This document shows, in pieces, positions 40,650 through 49,595 of a stretch of DNA of 64,000 bases (position 1 is its first letter; the number at the start of each line of letters is the position of its first letter). Location of the stretch: positions 729,945 to 793,944 of the forward strand of contig JAQTUP010000001.1 of the NCBI GenBank assembly GCA_028707275.1, in the 5' to 3' direction. Origin of the DNA: Gallionella sp. Its GTDB lineage: Bacteria; Pseudomonadota; Gammaproteobacteria; Burkholderiales; Gallionellaceae. A model generated the notes under the pieces. It saw only the letters and a program-made list of their open reading frames with translations. It searched no databases and had not been told where the DNA came from. The position numbers were made by a program, and so were the translations under genes.

Positions 40650-43600
40650 ATGTCAGATAAAACAGGCGGCCCTGCCCTGGCGGGTTCAGCTGAGGGCATC
40701 ATCGAGCTTCGCCGTCAGGAGGCATTACTCAAAACAGGCGCCTTGCAAAAAGCGATTTTCGACAGCGCCAATTTCTCCAGCATCGCCACCGACGCAAACG
40801 GCGTGATCCAGATCTTCAACGTGGGCGCAGAACGCATGCTGGGCTACACCGCACTGGAAGTGATGAACAAGATCACGCCAGCCGATATTTCCGATCCGGA
40901 CGAGGTGATCGCGCGCGCAGCCGCGCTGAGCCTGGAACTGGACACGCCGATTACCCCCGGCTTCGAAGCCCTGGTGTTCAAGGCGTCTCGCGGCATCGAG
41001 GATATTTATGAGCTGACCTATATCCGCCGTGACGGCAGCCGCTTCCCGGCCGTCGTATCCGTCACCGCGCTGCGCGACGATGAAAATTCCATCATCGGCT
41101 ACCTGTTAATCGGCACCGACAACACCGCCCGCAAACAGGCTGAAGAGGCGCTTCGCAAGGCCGGTGCCTTGCAAAAAGCGATTTTCGACAGCGCCAATTT
41201 CTCCAGCATCGCCACCGATGCGAAAGGCGTGATCCAGATCTTCAACGTGGGTGCAGAACGCATGCTGGGCTACACCGCACAGGAAGTGATGAACAAGATC
41301 ACCCCGGCCGATATTTCAGATCCGGACGAAGTGATCGCGCGCGCGGCCGCGCTGAGCCTGGAACTGGACACGCCGATTACCCCCGGCTTCGAAGCCCTGG
41401 TGTTCAAGGCATCGCGTGGCATCGAGGATATTTATGAGCTGACCTATATCCGCCGTGACGGCAGCCGCTTCCCGGCCGTCGTATCCGTCACCGCGCTGCG
41501 CGACGATGAAAACGCCATCATCGGCTACCTGCTGATCGGCACCGACAACACCGCCCGCAAACAGATTGAAGCCGAGAAACAGCGCCTGCTCGACATTCAG
41601 GAAGTGACCAACAAACAGCTGCAACAGGCCCATCTTACCCTGCAAGTGAGCGAAGAAAAACTGGCCGTCACGCTGAACTCCATCGGGGATGCTGTCATCG
41701 CCACTGATGCCATGGCGCGGGTCACCCTGTTGAACCCTCTGGCAGAAAGGCTCACCGGCTGGACACAGGCGCAAGCCTATAATCGCCCGGTGGACGAGAT
41801 TTTCCACATCATTCACAAGGAAACCCGATCTGCTGCCACGATTCCGGTGATGAGCACCCTGGAGCTGGGCACGATACATGGTCTGGCTAATCATACCGTA
41901 CTGATTTCACGCGATGGCAGCGAATGCGATATCGCCGACAGTTGTGCTCCGATACGCGACCGGGACAACCGGGTCATCGGCGCCGTGCTGGTGTTCCGCG
42001 ACGTCACTGGAGAATATGCGATACAGCAGGCCTTGCGCGACAGTACCGCGCTGACCCAGACCATCCTTAACACGGTGGCGGACGGCATCATCACCATCCA
42101 CGCCGCAGGCGGAATCGTCGAGACCGTCAATCCTGCCGCCGAGCGCATGTTCGGCTATGGTGCCGCACAACTCGTCGGACAAAATGTCACGCGCCTGATA
42201 CCCGCCTTTGAGCAAGATGCCTCAAGCAATGGGATGTTCTCCATCGGGCAGGAACGCGAGGTGACAGGTACGCGCCAGGATGGCAGCATTTTCCCGATGG
42301 AGATGGTCACAAGCGAGATGTGGCTGGGTGAGCAGCGTCACCTGACCTGTGTTTTACGCGACATCACCACTCGCCGCCAGACCGATGAAAAACTGCGCTG
42401 GACCGAGGAGGGATTTCGCCTGATGGTGGAGAGCGTCACCGATTACGCCATTGTCATGCTCGACCCTTCGGGGCACGTCGTGAGCTGGAACAGCGGCGCA
42501 CAACGCATCATAGGCTATGACGCCGAGGAAATCATCGGACAGCATTTTTCGCGTTTTTATCCGGGAAGCGACATCCTGCGCGGCGAACCGCAGCGAGATC
42601 TTAGCATCGTGAACGCCATGGCCAGGTTCGAGGACGAGAGCTGGCGGGTGCGCCGTGACGGCTCAACCTTCTGGGCGAATGTGGTTTACACCGCAATACG
42701 CGATCAGGACGGCAATCTGCGCGGCTACGCCAAGCTGACACGGGATCTGACCGAACGCAAACGCCAGGATCAGATCCTGCTGGACAATAACACCGAACTT
42801 GCCGGGGCCAAGCTGCTGGCTGAAAAGGCCAATCTGGCCAAATCAATTTTTCTGTCCAAAATGAGCCATGAGCTGCGCACGCCGCTCAACGCTATCTTAG
42901 GATTCGCGCAATTGCTGGAAATCGGCTCGCCGCCGCCCACCGAGACGCAAGTGCTGAGGCTACATCAGATTATCAAGGCCGGCTGGTATCTGCTGGAGCT
43001 GATCAACGAAATCCTCGATCTTGCCGTGATCGAATCGGGCAGACTGTCGCTGTCGCGTGAGCCTGTGTCGCTGGCTGAAGTGATGCGCGAATGCCAGGCC
43101 ATGATCGAGTCTCAGGCACAACAACATGCCATCAAAATCAACTTTCGCCCGTTTGATGCCAGCTTGTTTGCCAATGCCGACCGCACCCGGGTCAAACAGG
43201 TGCTGATCAACCTGCTATCCAATGCGATCAAGTACAACCGCGAGCAAGGCACCGTCGAAGTCGTGTGTACGGTCAGCTCGCCTGATCGCGTCCGCATCAG
43301 CATCAGGGACAGCGGTGAAGGATTGCCGCCGGAAAAACTGTTGCAGTTGTTTCAACCCTTCAATCGTCTGGGACAGGAGAACGGCAGCGAGGAAGGCACA
43401 GGGATAGGGCTTGTGGTCACCAAGCAACTGATCGAGTTGATGGGAGGCAGCATCAGCGTAAAAAGTATCGTAGGCGTGGGCAGCGAATTCAGTATCGAGT
43501 TAATCCGCGATGTCACGCCTGAACTGGCCGACGGACATCCCATGCCCCCCCCCGTTGCCGCTCAGGTTCACGGTGATACTGCGCAACACACTCTGCTTTA

Positions 43601-43967
43601 TGTGGAAGACAATCCTGCCAATATGATGCTGGTCGAACAAATCATCGCAGGCCATCCGCAGGTCCGCATGCTCTGTGCGCGCGACGCGAATCTGGGCATA
43701 GCCCTGGCACGCGCCCATCTGCCGGACGTGATCTTGATGGACATCAACCTGCCCGGCATCAGCGGCATCGAAGCGCTGCATATCCTGCACAAGGATGCGG
43801 CAACCGCACATATTCCCGTCATCGCACTCAGCGCCAATGCCATGCTGCGCGACATCGAGAAGGGACTGGAAGCCGGATTCTTTCGTTATCTGACCAAGCC
43901 CATTAAAATCAACGAGTTCATGAACGCCCTGGATGATGCGCTCAAATGCTCGGAAGTCTTGTCGTGA
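40650..43967 (+). CDS. Multi-PAS hybrid histidine kinase with receiver domain
   Basis: The 1105-residue cytosolic protein has no membrane helix. PAS domains lie at about 28-160 and 170-300 (a near-identical pair), then three further PAS domains (~330-705) ending with FWANVVYTAIRDQDG. HisKA follows with phospho-acceptor His740 in MSHELRTPLNAILGF, then HATPase_c (NLLSNAIKYN, GEGLPPEKL, GTGIGLVVTKQL), and a receiver with Asp1031 (VILMDINLPGISG). The next gene starts 21 bp before its stop or 42 bp after it. It sits downstream of the Crp-like gene and probably relays a redox or ligand signal. Confidence 0.92.
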   Translation: MSDKTGGPALAGSAEGIIELRRQEALLKTGALQKAIFDSANFSSIATDANGVIQIFNVGAERMLGYTALEVMNKITPADISDPDEVIARAAALSLELDTPITPGFEALVFKASRGIEDIYELTYIRRDGSRFPAVVSVTALRDDENSIIGYLLIGTDNTARKQAEEALRKAGALQKAIFDSANFSSIATDAKGVIQIFNVGAERMLGYTAQEVMNKITPADISDPDEVIARAAALSLELDTPITPGFEALVFKASRGIEDIYELTYIRRDGSRFPAVVSVTALRDDENAIIGYLLIGTDNTARKQIEAEKQRLLDIQEVTNKQLQQAHLTLQVSEEKLAVTLNSIGDAVIATDAMARVTLLNPLAERLTGWTQAQAYNRPVDEIFHIIHKETRSAATIPVMSTLELGTIHGLANHTVLISRDGSECDIADSCAPIRDRDNRVIGAVLVFRDVTGEYAIQQALRDSTALTQTILNTVADGIITIHAAGGIVETVNPAAERMFGYGAAQLVGQNVTRLIPAFEQDASSNGMFSIGQEREVTGTRQDGSIFPMEMVTSEMWLGEQRHLTCVLRDITTRRQTDEKLRWTEEGFRLMVESVTDYAIVMLDPSGHVVSWNSGAQRIIGYDAEEIIGQHFSRFYPGSDILRGEPQRDLSIVNAMARFEDESWRVRRDGSTFWANVVYTAIRDQDGNLRGYAKLTRDLTERKRQDQILLDNNTELAGAKLLAEKANLAKSIFLSKMSHELRTPLNAILGFAQLLEIGSPPPTETQVLRLHQIIKAGWYLLELINEILDLAVIESGRLSLSREPVSLAEVMRECQAMIESQAQQHAIKINFRPFDASLFANADRTRVKQVLINLLSNAIKYNREQGTVEVVCTVSSPDRVRISIRDSGEGLPPEKLLQLFQPFNRLGQENGSEEGTGIGLVVTKQLIELMGGSISVKSIVGVGSEFSIELIRDVTPELADGHPMPPPVAAQVHGDTAQHTLLYVEDNPANMMLVEQIIAGHPQVRMLCARDANLGIALARAHLPDVILMDINLPGISGIEALHILHKDAATAHIPVIALSANAMLRDIEKGLEAGFFRYLTKPIKINEFMNALDDALKCSEVLS
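40741..41573 (+). repeat. Tandem duplication of a PAS-domain module
   Basis: A 426-bp unit is repeated in tandem inside the kinase gene, starting at about 40741 and 41167. Over the 133 residues compared only three differ (Asn/Lys, Leu/Gln, Ser/Ala), so the duplication is recent or homogenised. Confidence 0.9.
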
Positions 43968-44008
43968 CAGATACACCAGATACCCGCACCCATAAAAAAG
44001 GAGGTGGC

Positions 44009-45979
44009 GTGAACGAATTTGATGAAATGGCTCATGCCCAGCGCATCAGCCATACAGGCAGCTGGTACTGGAACCTGCATACAGGCGAACATACCGCATC
44101 AAAGGAGATGTGCCGAATCTTCGGCCGTGAAGAGATCCCCCCGTTTGCCGGGCAGTGCGATACCCTGTATGCGCCAAAGACGTGGCAGCATCTGGAGGCG
44201 GCCATTCAAAAAACGATCAGCGACAAGACAGCTTACCAGCTGGAGCTACCCGCACAAAGAGAAGACGGCAGCAGAATATGGGTCGTCGCGCGCGGCGAAG
44301 CGGTTACAGACACCGAAGGCCGCCTGATCGGACTGCGCGGCACCGTCCAGGACAACACAGAGCACCAGCTGATGACCCAAAAGTTGGCCGAGAGCCGCCG
44401 ACTGATGGAATTAACCACGCAGCTGGGCCACATGGGCAGCTGGGATCTGAACCTTCGCGATCACACGACGCTGCGCGCACTCGAACACGACCGCCTCTTC
44501 GGTTATGACTCACTCCTGAATGAATGGGACTATTCCAGGTTTCTGTCTCATGTGTTGGATGAAGACAAAGACGAGGTCAATCGCAAATTTCGTGAGGCCA
44601 ACGCACAGCAATCCGATTGGGAACTTGAGTGCAGGATACGCCGCACCGATGGCGCCATACGCTGGCTGCGCATCCTGGGCACGCACAGGATTGATAGTCA
44701 TTTAGGATCGTGGCACATGATAGGCATCGTGCAGGACATCACCGAACACAAACACATGGATCAGATTTTGCAGGAAAAAAATGCCGAACTGGAGAATGCC
44801 AGATTCGTCGCGGAACAAGCCAATCTGGCCAAGTCTGTTTTCCTCTCAAACATGAGCCACGAGCTGCGCACCCCGCTCAATGCAATCCTGGGGTTCTCCC
44901 AGTTGCTCGAAGCCGGTTCGCCGCCGCCCACCGGCAAACAGATCGTCCGCCTGCAGCAAATTACCAGGGCGGGATGGTATCTGCTCGATCTGATCAACGA
45001 GATCCTCGATCTTGCCCGGATCGAATCGGGTAATCTGGACTTATTGAAAGAATCTGTGCGACTCACCGATGTCATCCGGGAATGCCAGTCTTTGATCGAA
45101 CCTCTGGCACAAACACACGAAATCACGCTCCGTTTTGTACCCTTCGACCCTGATTTGCGGGTAATCGCAGACCAAACCCGGCTCAAACAGGTCATCGTCA
45201 ATCTGTTATCCAACGCCGTCAAATACAACCGCGCACGGGGAACCGTCGAGGTCAGCTGTATCGCCACCCCCGAGCAAATCTGCATCCGCGTCAAGGACAG
45301 CGGAGCCGGATTATCTCCGGAATTGCAAGAGCAGTTATTCCAGCCTTTTAACCGGCTAGGACAAGAGAGTGGCGAAGTGGACGGCACAGGCATCGGCCTT
45401 GTGGTGACCCGCCAACTGGTGGAGCTGATGGGAGGACACATAGGCGTTAAAAGCACCGTCGGTGTGGGCAGCGAGTTTTGGTTCGATTTGAGCCGGGACA
45501 TGATGCCGTCGGCCGAAACAAGCAGGCCTGAGACGCCTGCGCTAAAAACGCACATGACAGAGCTGCATTCCTTGCTTTATGTGGAAGATAATCCGGCCAA
45601 CCTGATGCTGGTCGAGCAAATTATGACCGATCATCCGCATGTGCGCATGCTCAGCGCAAAGGATGGCATAACGGGCGTCGAACTGGCCTGCGACCTGCTC
45701 CCCGATGTCATCCTCATGGACATCAATCTGCCCGGCGTCAGCGGGACAGAGGCTTTGAATATACTGAAGATGAATCCTCTCACGACGCATATTCCCGTCA
45801 TTGCCCTGAGCGCCAACGCCATGCCAGACGACATAGAGCAGGCATGCGAGGCAGGATTCTTCCGCTATTTGACCAAACCTATCAAGCTCGACGAATTCAT
45901 GACAGTGATCGATGACGCACTGCTTTTAAAAAAAACGGGGTTAAGCTGCACAAGTGCAAAGGATAAGCAAAATGATTAG
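44009..45979 (+). CDS. PAS hybrid histidine kinase with receiver domain
   Basis: The product has about 656 residues from GTG 44009, which has AGGAGG 4-5 bp upstream; an ATG at 43946 inside the preceding gene is in frame. Two PAS domains lie at ~1-130 and ~140-250. HisKA has His284 (MSHELRTPLNAILGF), HATPase_c follows, and a receiver has Asp571 (VILMDINLPGVSG). It is clearly related to the kinase at 40650 from HisKA onward, consistent with duplication followed by change of input domains. Confidence 0.9.
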   Translation: MNEFDEMAHAQRISHTGSWYWNLHTGEHTASKEMCRIFGREEIPPFAGQCDTLYAPKTWQHLEAAIQKTISDKTAYQLELPAQREDGSRIWVVARGEAVTDTEGRLIGLRGTVQDNTEHQLMTQKLAESRRLMELTTQLGHMGSWDLNLRDHTTLRALEHDRLFGYDSLLNEWDYSRFLSHVLDEDKDEVNRKFREANAQQSDWELECRIRRTDGAIRWLRILGTHRIDSHLGSWHMIGIVQDITEHKHMDQILQEKNAELENARFVAEQANLAKSVFLSNMSHELRTPLNAILGFSQLLEAGSPPPTGKQIVRLQQITRAGWYLLDLINEILDLARIESGNLDLLKESVRLTDVIRECQSLIEPLAQTHEITLRFVPFDPDLRVIADQTRLKQVIVNLLSNAVKYNRARGTVEVSCIATPEQICIRVKDSGAGLSPELQEQLFQPFNRLGQESGEVDGTGIGLVVTRQLVELMGGHIGVKSTVGVGSEFWFDLSRDMMPSAETSRPETPALKTHMTELHSLLYVEDNPANLMLVEQIMTDHPHVRMLSAKDGITGVELACDLLPDVILMDINLPGVSGTEALNILKMNPLTTHIPVIALSANAMPDDIEQACEAGFFRYLTKPIKLDEFMTVIDDALLLKKTGLSCTSAKDKQND

Positions 45980-46799
45980 CCAACAGGATATTCTTAACGC
46001 CAGCATTTTGATTGTGGATGATCAGCAATCGAATGTGCTGCTGCTCGAAAATATACTCAGCGATGCCGGTTACACCTGCATCACATCGACAACAGACCCT
46101 CACCAGGTGTGCGCCTTACATCAAAAGCACTGCTACGACCTGATTTTGCTTGACCTGCAAATGCCCGGCATGGATGGATTTCAGGTGATGGAAGGGCTCA
46201 AAAAAATCAATCAGGACGACTACCTTCCGGTGTTGGTCATCACAGCCCAACCCGATCACAAACTGCGCGCACTCGCTGTCGGGGCGAAAGATTTTATCGC
46301 CAAGCCCTTCGATCTGGCCGAAGTTCAGACGCGTATCCACAACATGCTCGAAGTCAGGCTGCTGTACAGAAAACTAAAAGAATACAACGAGGTGCTTGAA
46401 TTTACGGTGCAGGAGCGCACCCGGGAACTTCGACTAAGCGAAGCGCGTTTTCGCCGACTGACGGAGCTCTCGTCCGACTGGTACTGGGAACAGGACGAAA
46501 ATGGCCGTTTTGTCAGGGTATTTGGCCCGGTGTTTGACATGCTCGGCATCCGGGAAGACAAGCCGGGCGCACGAGATGACAGAGGCGCGAGATGGAATGA
46601 GGCCGAGCGCTGCCTCCTGGAATCCAAACTTGCCACCAGGCAACCCTTCCTCGACTATACTTACAGCCGGATTAATCCTGATGGGCAGACACAATACTTG
46701 ATGGTGAGCGGTGAACCGATGTTCGATTCGTCCGGCCGCTATACCGGATACCGTGGCATAGGCAAGGATGTGACAGAAACAATGAAAAACAATATATGA
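45972..46799 (+). CDS. Response regulator with PAS output domain
   Basis: The 275-residue product has an N-terminal receiver (~10-125) with phospho-acceptor Asp61 (LILLDLQMPGMDG) and conserved Lys in FIAKPF, a coiled linker (~130-160), then a PAS domain (~165-270, SDWYWEQDENGRFVRVFG). There is no DNA-binding or enzyme domain. It overlaps the end of the kinase gene by 8 bp. Confidence 0.88.
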   Translation: MISQQDILNASILIVDDQQSNVLLLENILSDAGYTCITSTTDPHQVCALHQKHCYDLILLDLQMPGMDGFQVMEGLKKINQDDYLPVLVITAQPDHKLRALAVGAKDFIAKPFDLAEVQTRIHNMLEVRLLYRKLKEYNEVLEFTVQERTRELRLSEARFRRLTELSSDWYWEQDENGRFVRVFGPVFDMLGIREDKPGARDDRGARWNEAERCLLESKLATRQPFLDYTYSRINPDGQTQYLMVSGEPMFDSSGRYTGYRGIGKDVTETMKNNI

Positions 46800-47347
46800 A
46801 ACCTGGCAACCAGAATCTGTTGCAATTGCGGCAGGTAGCCGAGGCGAAACTTGACAGGAAGATGCTGTCTTTCTTGCAGCCGCACCCGGGGGAGAACCTG
46901 CTGCACGAACTCATGCATGAACTGAGCGTGCACAAGATTGAACTTGAGATGCAAAACGAGGCTCTGCGCCAGTCGCAGATTGAACTTGAGAAGTCACGCG
47001 ACCGTTACGTGGAATTCTATGACTTTGCCCTGGTAGGTTATCTCACGCTCAACAAGCACGCCATGATAGACGATATCAATCTACCCGGCGCGGCGCTGCT
47101 GGGCGTAGTGCGCAGCAAGCTGAAGAACCGGCGCTTCGCCTCATTCGTTGCCACGGACGATCAGGAAAACTGGCAGCGCCTCTTCATGTCGGCAATAGCG
47201 AACGACAACAGGCGACGCCGCGAACTGACACTGAAAAAAAGTGACGGGACGCTCACCCGGGTCATGGTGGACTGTCAGCGCCTGGAAAAACCAGGCGAGG
47301 AACTGCTGGTGCGCGTCGTGCTGACCGATCTTGCAGAACAGGAATAA
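46796..47347 (+). CDS. PAS-domain protein
   Basis: The 183-residue product has a helical N-terminal part (LLHELMHELSVHKIELEMQ) and one PAS domain (~70-175, YDFALVGYLTLNKHAMIDDIN). The ATG overlaps the stop of the response regulator gene (ATGA). It lacks an effector domain and may act as an accessory sensor for the kinases in this operon. Confidence 0.82.
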   Translation: MKPGNQNLLQLRQVAEAKLDRKMLSFLQPHPGENLLHELMHELSVHKIELEMQNEALRQSQIELEKSRDRYVEFYDFALVGYLTLNKHAMIDDINLPGAALLGVVRSKLKNRRFASFVATDDQENWQRLFMSAIANDNRRRRELTLKKSDGTLTRVMVDCQRLEKPGEELLVRVVLTDLAEQE

Positions 47348-47379
47348 CTGACCGCACACCCGGAACAGCGCCCGCCCTA

Positions 47380-47395
47380 TGTTCGGCAACGCACA
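47380..47395 (+). promoter_or_regulatory. CRP-like dyad operator for the gspG-N operon
   Basis: TGTTCG-GCAA-CGCACA. TACCAT (47417-47422), with TGC before it as an extended -10, starts exactly 29.5 bp from the centre. The predicted start near 47429 lies 100 bp before gspG. Confidence 0.65.
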
Positions 47396-47528
47396 GAAGG
47401 CGGCGCGCTCCTTTGCTACCATTCGCGCCGTTAAAGTCGGCCGTGGAACTGCGCCCGCCTGCCTCGCAGCGTGTGCAGCTAACCTGGCATACATGCACCG
47501 CTCATTGAATCATCATCCGGAGAGCATC

Positions 47529-47966
47529 ATGAAAAATCATCCTCCTCGCGCCGCGCGCGGCTTCACACTGATCGAAGTGATGGTGGTCATCGTCATCATC
47601 GCGGTATTGGCAGCGCTGATCGTCCCTAACGTAATGAGCCGCCCGGATGAAGCGCGCGTCACGGCGGCCAGGCAGGATATAGGCGCCATCACGCAGGCGC
47701 TCAAACTCTACAAGCTGGACAACATGCGTTATCCCACGACCGAGCAAGGATTGCAGGCGCTGGTCAAAAAGCCCGCCTCTGCGCCCGTCCCGGCAAACTG
47801 GAAAGGCAATGGTTATCTGGAAAAACTACCCAAGGATCCCTGGGGCAGCCCCTACAAATATCTGCAACCGGGCCTGCACGGCGAAATTGATGTGATGAGT
47901 TTCGGTGCAAACCGCGAAGTCGGCGGCGAAGGCACTGATGCGGACATCGGTTCGTGGGATTTGTAA
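47529..47966 (+). CDS. gspG: Type II secretion major pseudopilin GspG
   Basis: The 145-residue product has a short basic leader (MKNHPPRAARG) cut before FTLIEVMVVIVIIAVLAAL, followed by the family's LYKLDNMRYPTTEQGL, the LPKDPWGSPYKY calcium-loop region and SFGANREVGGEGTDADI. It forms the periplasmic pseudopilus shaft. GGAG precedes ATG 47529; the longer frame from 47379 starts on the operator. Confidence 0.96.
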   Translation: MKNHPPRAARGFTLIEVMVVIVIIAVLAALIVPNVMSRPDEARVTAARQDIGAITQALKLYKLDNMRYPTTEQGLQALVKKPASAPVPANWKGNGYLEKLPKDPWGSPYKYLQPGLHGEIDVMSFGANREVGGEGTDADIGSWDL

Positions 47967-47995
47967 CCCGCCAGCCGCGCATCAGCAAATCCGGC

Positions 47996-48535
47996 ATGCC
48001 GGATCCTGCATCCTGCATCCTGCATCCTGAATCCTGCATCCTGCATCCTGCAAACGGCTTTACGCTGGTGGAGTTGCTGGTCGTGCTGGTAGTGATTGGC
48101 ATTACGCTTGGCATAACCATGGTGCAATTGATGCCTGACAAGCGCGAGGTACTGCGCCAGGAAGCGCTGAGACTGGCACTGTTGCTGGAAAATGCGGCGC
48201 TGGAGGCACAAGCTGGCGGACGTACGCTAGGCTGGTCGGGCGAGGCATCTCATTACCGCTTCTGGCGCAAAAACGATTACAACGAATGGGTGCGCATCGA
48301 GGACGACAATCTGTTCAGGCCGCGCGAGTTGCCCGACGGGATACGCGTGGGTCAGGTGACCGTCGAAGGATTGGCCATCAAGCCCGGCGATCGCATCTCG
48401 CTCAGTGCCTATACTTTCTCGCAGCCTTATCAAATACGACTGGGCAATGAATACGGCAACGCCAGCATCACCGGCAAAAGCACTGTTGATGTGAGCGCAT
48501 CGCTCGATGGCGAAGCTGACGGGGCATCAAAATAA
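47996..48535 (+). CDS. gspH: Type II secretion minor pseudopilin GspH, with heptamer-encoded leader
   Basis: The product has about 179 residues from ATG 47996 (GTG 47954, inside gspG, is in frame). The prepilin motif NGFTLVELLVVLVVIG follows an unusually long neutral leader (MPDPASCILHPESCILHP..) encoded by a 7-bp repeat array. No ribosome site is obvious. The C-terminal part (FWRKNDYNEWVRIEDDN, ELPDGIRVGQV) fits GspH, a tip pseudopilin. A one-unit change in the array would shift the frame between start and core. Confidence 0.88.
   Translation: MPDPASCILHPESCILHPANGFTLVELLVVLVVIGITLGITMVQLMPDKREVLRQEALRLALLLENAALEAQAGGRTLGWSGEASHYRFWRKNDYNEWVRIEDDNLFRPRELPDGIRVGQVTVEGLAIKPGDRISLSAYTFSQPYQIRLGNEYGNASITGKSTVDVSASLDGEADGASK
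48003..48051 (+). repeat. Heptanucleotide array in the gspH leader
   Basis: Seven tandem ATCCTGC-type units (one with final A) lie between the possible start codons and the prepilin motif. Confidence 0.9.
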
Positions 48536-48951
48536 TGTGCGACTATTCCCCTCCTCTATCCTCGATCCTGAATCTCAAATCCCGCCAAAGGGGCTTTACC
48601 CTGCTCGAATCCCTGGTAGCATTGGCGATACTTGCGATTGCGCTGACGGCCGTGTTGCGCGCAACCGGTGCCAGCACCAGCCACGTCGATGCATTGCGCC
48701 AGCGTCTGCTCGCCGACTGGGTCGCACAAAATCGCCTGTCACTTCATGCAGGTCGCGGCGACTGGTTGCCCGCAGGCGCTCAACAGGCAGAAGAAGAGCA
48801 GGCTGGATTGAAATTCATCATCAATGAAAAAATAAGCGCCACGCCCAATCCCGCCTTCCGCCTCATCGAAGTGAGTGTCGCCTCCGCAGAAGACCCGCAA
48901 CATGCCCTGCGCACCCTGCGCGGCTATTTAGTGCAATTTCCGCGCCGATGA
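48535..48951 (+). CDS. gspI: Type II secretion minor pseudopilin GspI
   Basis: The 138-residue product has leader MCDYSPPLSSILNLKSRQRG and motif FTLLESLVALAILAIALTAVL, then WVAQNRLSLH, as in GspI. The start codon overlaps the gspH stop (TAATG) and its stop overlaps the gspJ start. The leader DNA contains four 7-bp units. Confidence 0.92.
   Translation: MCDYSPPLSSILNLKSRQRGFTLLESLVALAILAIALTAVLRATGASTSHVDALRQRLLADWVAQNRLSLHAGRGDWLPAGAQQAEEEQAGLKFIINEKISATPNPAFRLIEVSVASAEDPQHALRTLRGYLVQFPRR
48558..48585 (+). repeat. Heptanucleotide array in the gspI leader
   Basis: Four imperfect units: ATCCTCG, ATCCTGA, ATCTCAA and ATCCCGC. They belong to the same family as those in gspH and gspJ. Confidence 0.75.
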
Positions 48952-49595
48952 AAATCCAGCATCCCGAATCCTGCATCCTCGATCCTCGATCCTCGATCCT
49001 GAATCCTCAGCGGGGCTTTACCCTGATTGAACTGTTAGTATCGCTGGTCATTCTGGCTTTGCTATCCGTCGCGGCTTATCGCAGCCTGGATGCGGTATTG
49101 CAAACACGCGAGCGAATCGCTGCCGAAACGCGCAAATGGCAACATCTCGCATTTTTCTTTGCGCGCCTGGATCAGGATATTGCACAGGCCATACATCGCC
49201 GTGCGCGTGACGGGGCCGGTGTATTTCAACCTGAATGGGCAGGCCATGCCGTCGTGGTAGGCGATGACGATGCAGAACTCACTTTTACCCGGGCAGGCGT
49301 TGAGGATCAGGGCCTGTTCATGCGCTCGCCACAACGCATTGCTTATCGGCTGGAACAGGACAAGGTCATCTCGCTGCGCTGGCCGACACCCGACCTGGCC
49401 GCACACACGAAGCCTGCACGTTACACCTTGCTGGAGGGGGTGAGCGAATTCAAGTGGCGCTATCTGGACACGGACGGAAACTGGCTGACACAATGGCCGC
49501 CCAAAGCTGGCAACGGAGGACGACCACAGGCGGCCGAGGTCACGTTGATTCTCCTGGGCGGCGAAAAGCTGACCCGTATCTTTGCGCCGCAATGA
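48948..49595 (+). CDS. gspJ: Type II secretion minor pseudopilin GspJ, with heptamer-encoded leader
   Basis: The 215-residue product has leader MKIQHPESCILDPRSS.., then RGFTLIELLVSLVILALLSVAAYRSLD, and DLAAHTKPARYTLLEGV and FKWRYLDTDGNW in the globular part, as in GspJ. The start overlaps the gspI stop (ATGA). Eight 7-bp units encode nearly all of the leader. Confidence 0.92.
   Translation: MKIQHPESCILDPRSSILNPQRGFTLIELLVSLVILALLSVAAYRSLDAVLQTRERIAAETRKWQHLAFFFARLDQDIAQAIHRRARDGAGVFQPEWAGHAVVVGDDDAELTFTRAGVEDQGLFMRSPQRIAYRLEQDKVISLRWPTPDLAAHTKPARYTLLEGVSEFKWRYLDTDGNWLTQWPPKAGNGGRPQAAEVTLILLGGEKLTRIFAPQ
48954..49009 (+). repeat. Heptanucleotide array in the gspJ leader
   Basis: Eight tandem 7-bp units (ATCCNNN) run from six bases after the start codon to just before the prepilin motif. 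The central three are identical (ATCCTCG). Confidence 0.9.

Noticed and set aside
48003..49009. CRISPR-like array
   Set aside because: The repeats are 7 bp in direct tandem without spacers and lie inside coding sequence.
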